Positions 6,173 through 6,282 of a stretch of DNA of 6,282 nt are shown here, piece after piece. The DNA is from an uncultured Prevotella sp. (GTDB lineage: Bacteria; Bacteroidota; Bacteroidia; Bacteroidales; Bacteroidaceae). Position 1 is the first letter of the stretch, and each line of letters starts with the position of its first letter. Location: the NCBI GenBank assembly GCA_900770845.1, contig CAAGLS010000185.1, positions 1 through 6,282 of the forward strand. The letters are read 5' to 3'. Made by a program: the position numbers and the translations under genes. Under the pieces are notes generated by a model that ran no database searches, was not told where the DNA came from, and saw nothing but the letters and a program-made list of their open reading frames with translations.

Positions 6173-6270
6173 CGCAGCACTTTAATTTAGATTTATTTAT
6201 AAGTTCCTGAGCAGCAAAATGTTGCTCAGGATTTTGCCATGTCGGAAATTTCACTTAACTTAGTGCTGCG
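6173..6270. repeat. Nested inverted repeats in the leader of the regulator gene
   Basis: An outer pair, CGCAGCACT (6173-6181) and AGTGCTGCG (6262-6270), encloses an inner hairpin formed by CCTGAGCA (6206-6213) and TGCTCAGG (6223-6230). The inner stem extends by three more pairs in plus-strand RNA, including one G-U. A third small dyad, CACT/AGTG, lies at 6252-6265 and overlaps the outer right arm. The inner hairpin is followed on the plus strand by ATTTTG, so a terminator for plus-strand or bidirectional transcription is possible. Otherwise the set may be operator sites for the regulator. No clean TAnnTTTG element was found between it and the ATG. Confidence 0.5.
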
Positions 6271-6282
6271 AAAAAAAGCAAA

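Noticed and set aside
1..6282. CRISPR array, rRNA, phage or transposase genes
   Set aside because: No regularly spaced direct repeats, no rRNA-like stretches, and no recombinase, transposase or phage structural motifs were seen in any frame.

Overview
The window looks like chromosomal DNA of a Bacteroidetes bacterium, most likely Prevotella or a close oral or gut relative. The evidence is a streptopain-type C10 cysteine protease of the interpain/periodontain kind with a C-terminal end resembling the type IX secretion (T9SS) sorting domain. There is also a membrane-spanning TPR/AraC regulator of a type common in Bacteroidetes, A/T-rich leader regions without clear Shine-Dalgarno sites, and promoter elements of the form TAnnTTTG. 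The species cannot be fixed from the sequence alone. All recognisable genes lie on the minus strand, so the biological order runs from high to low coordinates.

From right to left: 6145-6282 is an intergenic leader with nested inverted repeats. 4537-6144 encodes a 535-residue regulator with a signal peptide, periplasmic TPR-like helices, one membrane helix and a cytoplasmic AraC DNA-binding domain. 4195-4536 is an intergenic region with a TAnnTTTG promoter element and two tandem dyads just upstream of it. 1396-4194 encodes a complete 932-residue secreted C10 protease: signal peptide, prodomain, Cys/His catalytic domain, about four Ig-like repeats and a C-terminal sorting-like domain. It ends in a strong intrinsic terminator at 1329-1359.

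The left third is genomic debris. 989-1239 holds a 5' tRNA-Leu-like segment with an altered anticodon, followed by a short reading frame resembling the end of a T9SS-sorted protein and a GC-rich hairpin. 423-782 encodes only the first 119 residues of a dicarboxylate/amino acid:cation symporter (DAACS). It still has a promoter-like element but stops abruptly where the DNA turns A/T-rich. 1-422 is A/T-rich sequence without a recognisable gene, carrying a perfect 14-bp inverted repeat whose arms lie in a longer, partly codon-spaced similarity.

The likely functional unit is the regulator-protease pair. The sensor-like regulator sits directly upstream of the protease in the same direction, and the dyads lie where an activator would bind. 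That link is inferred from position only. I did not find a clearly new multi-gene system. The most unusual features are the tRNA-like remnant, the truncated transporter at a composition junction, and the paired repeats at the left end.
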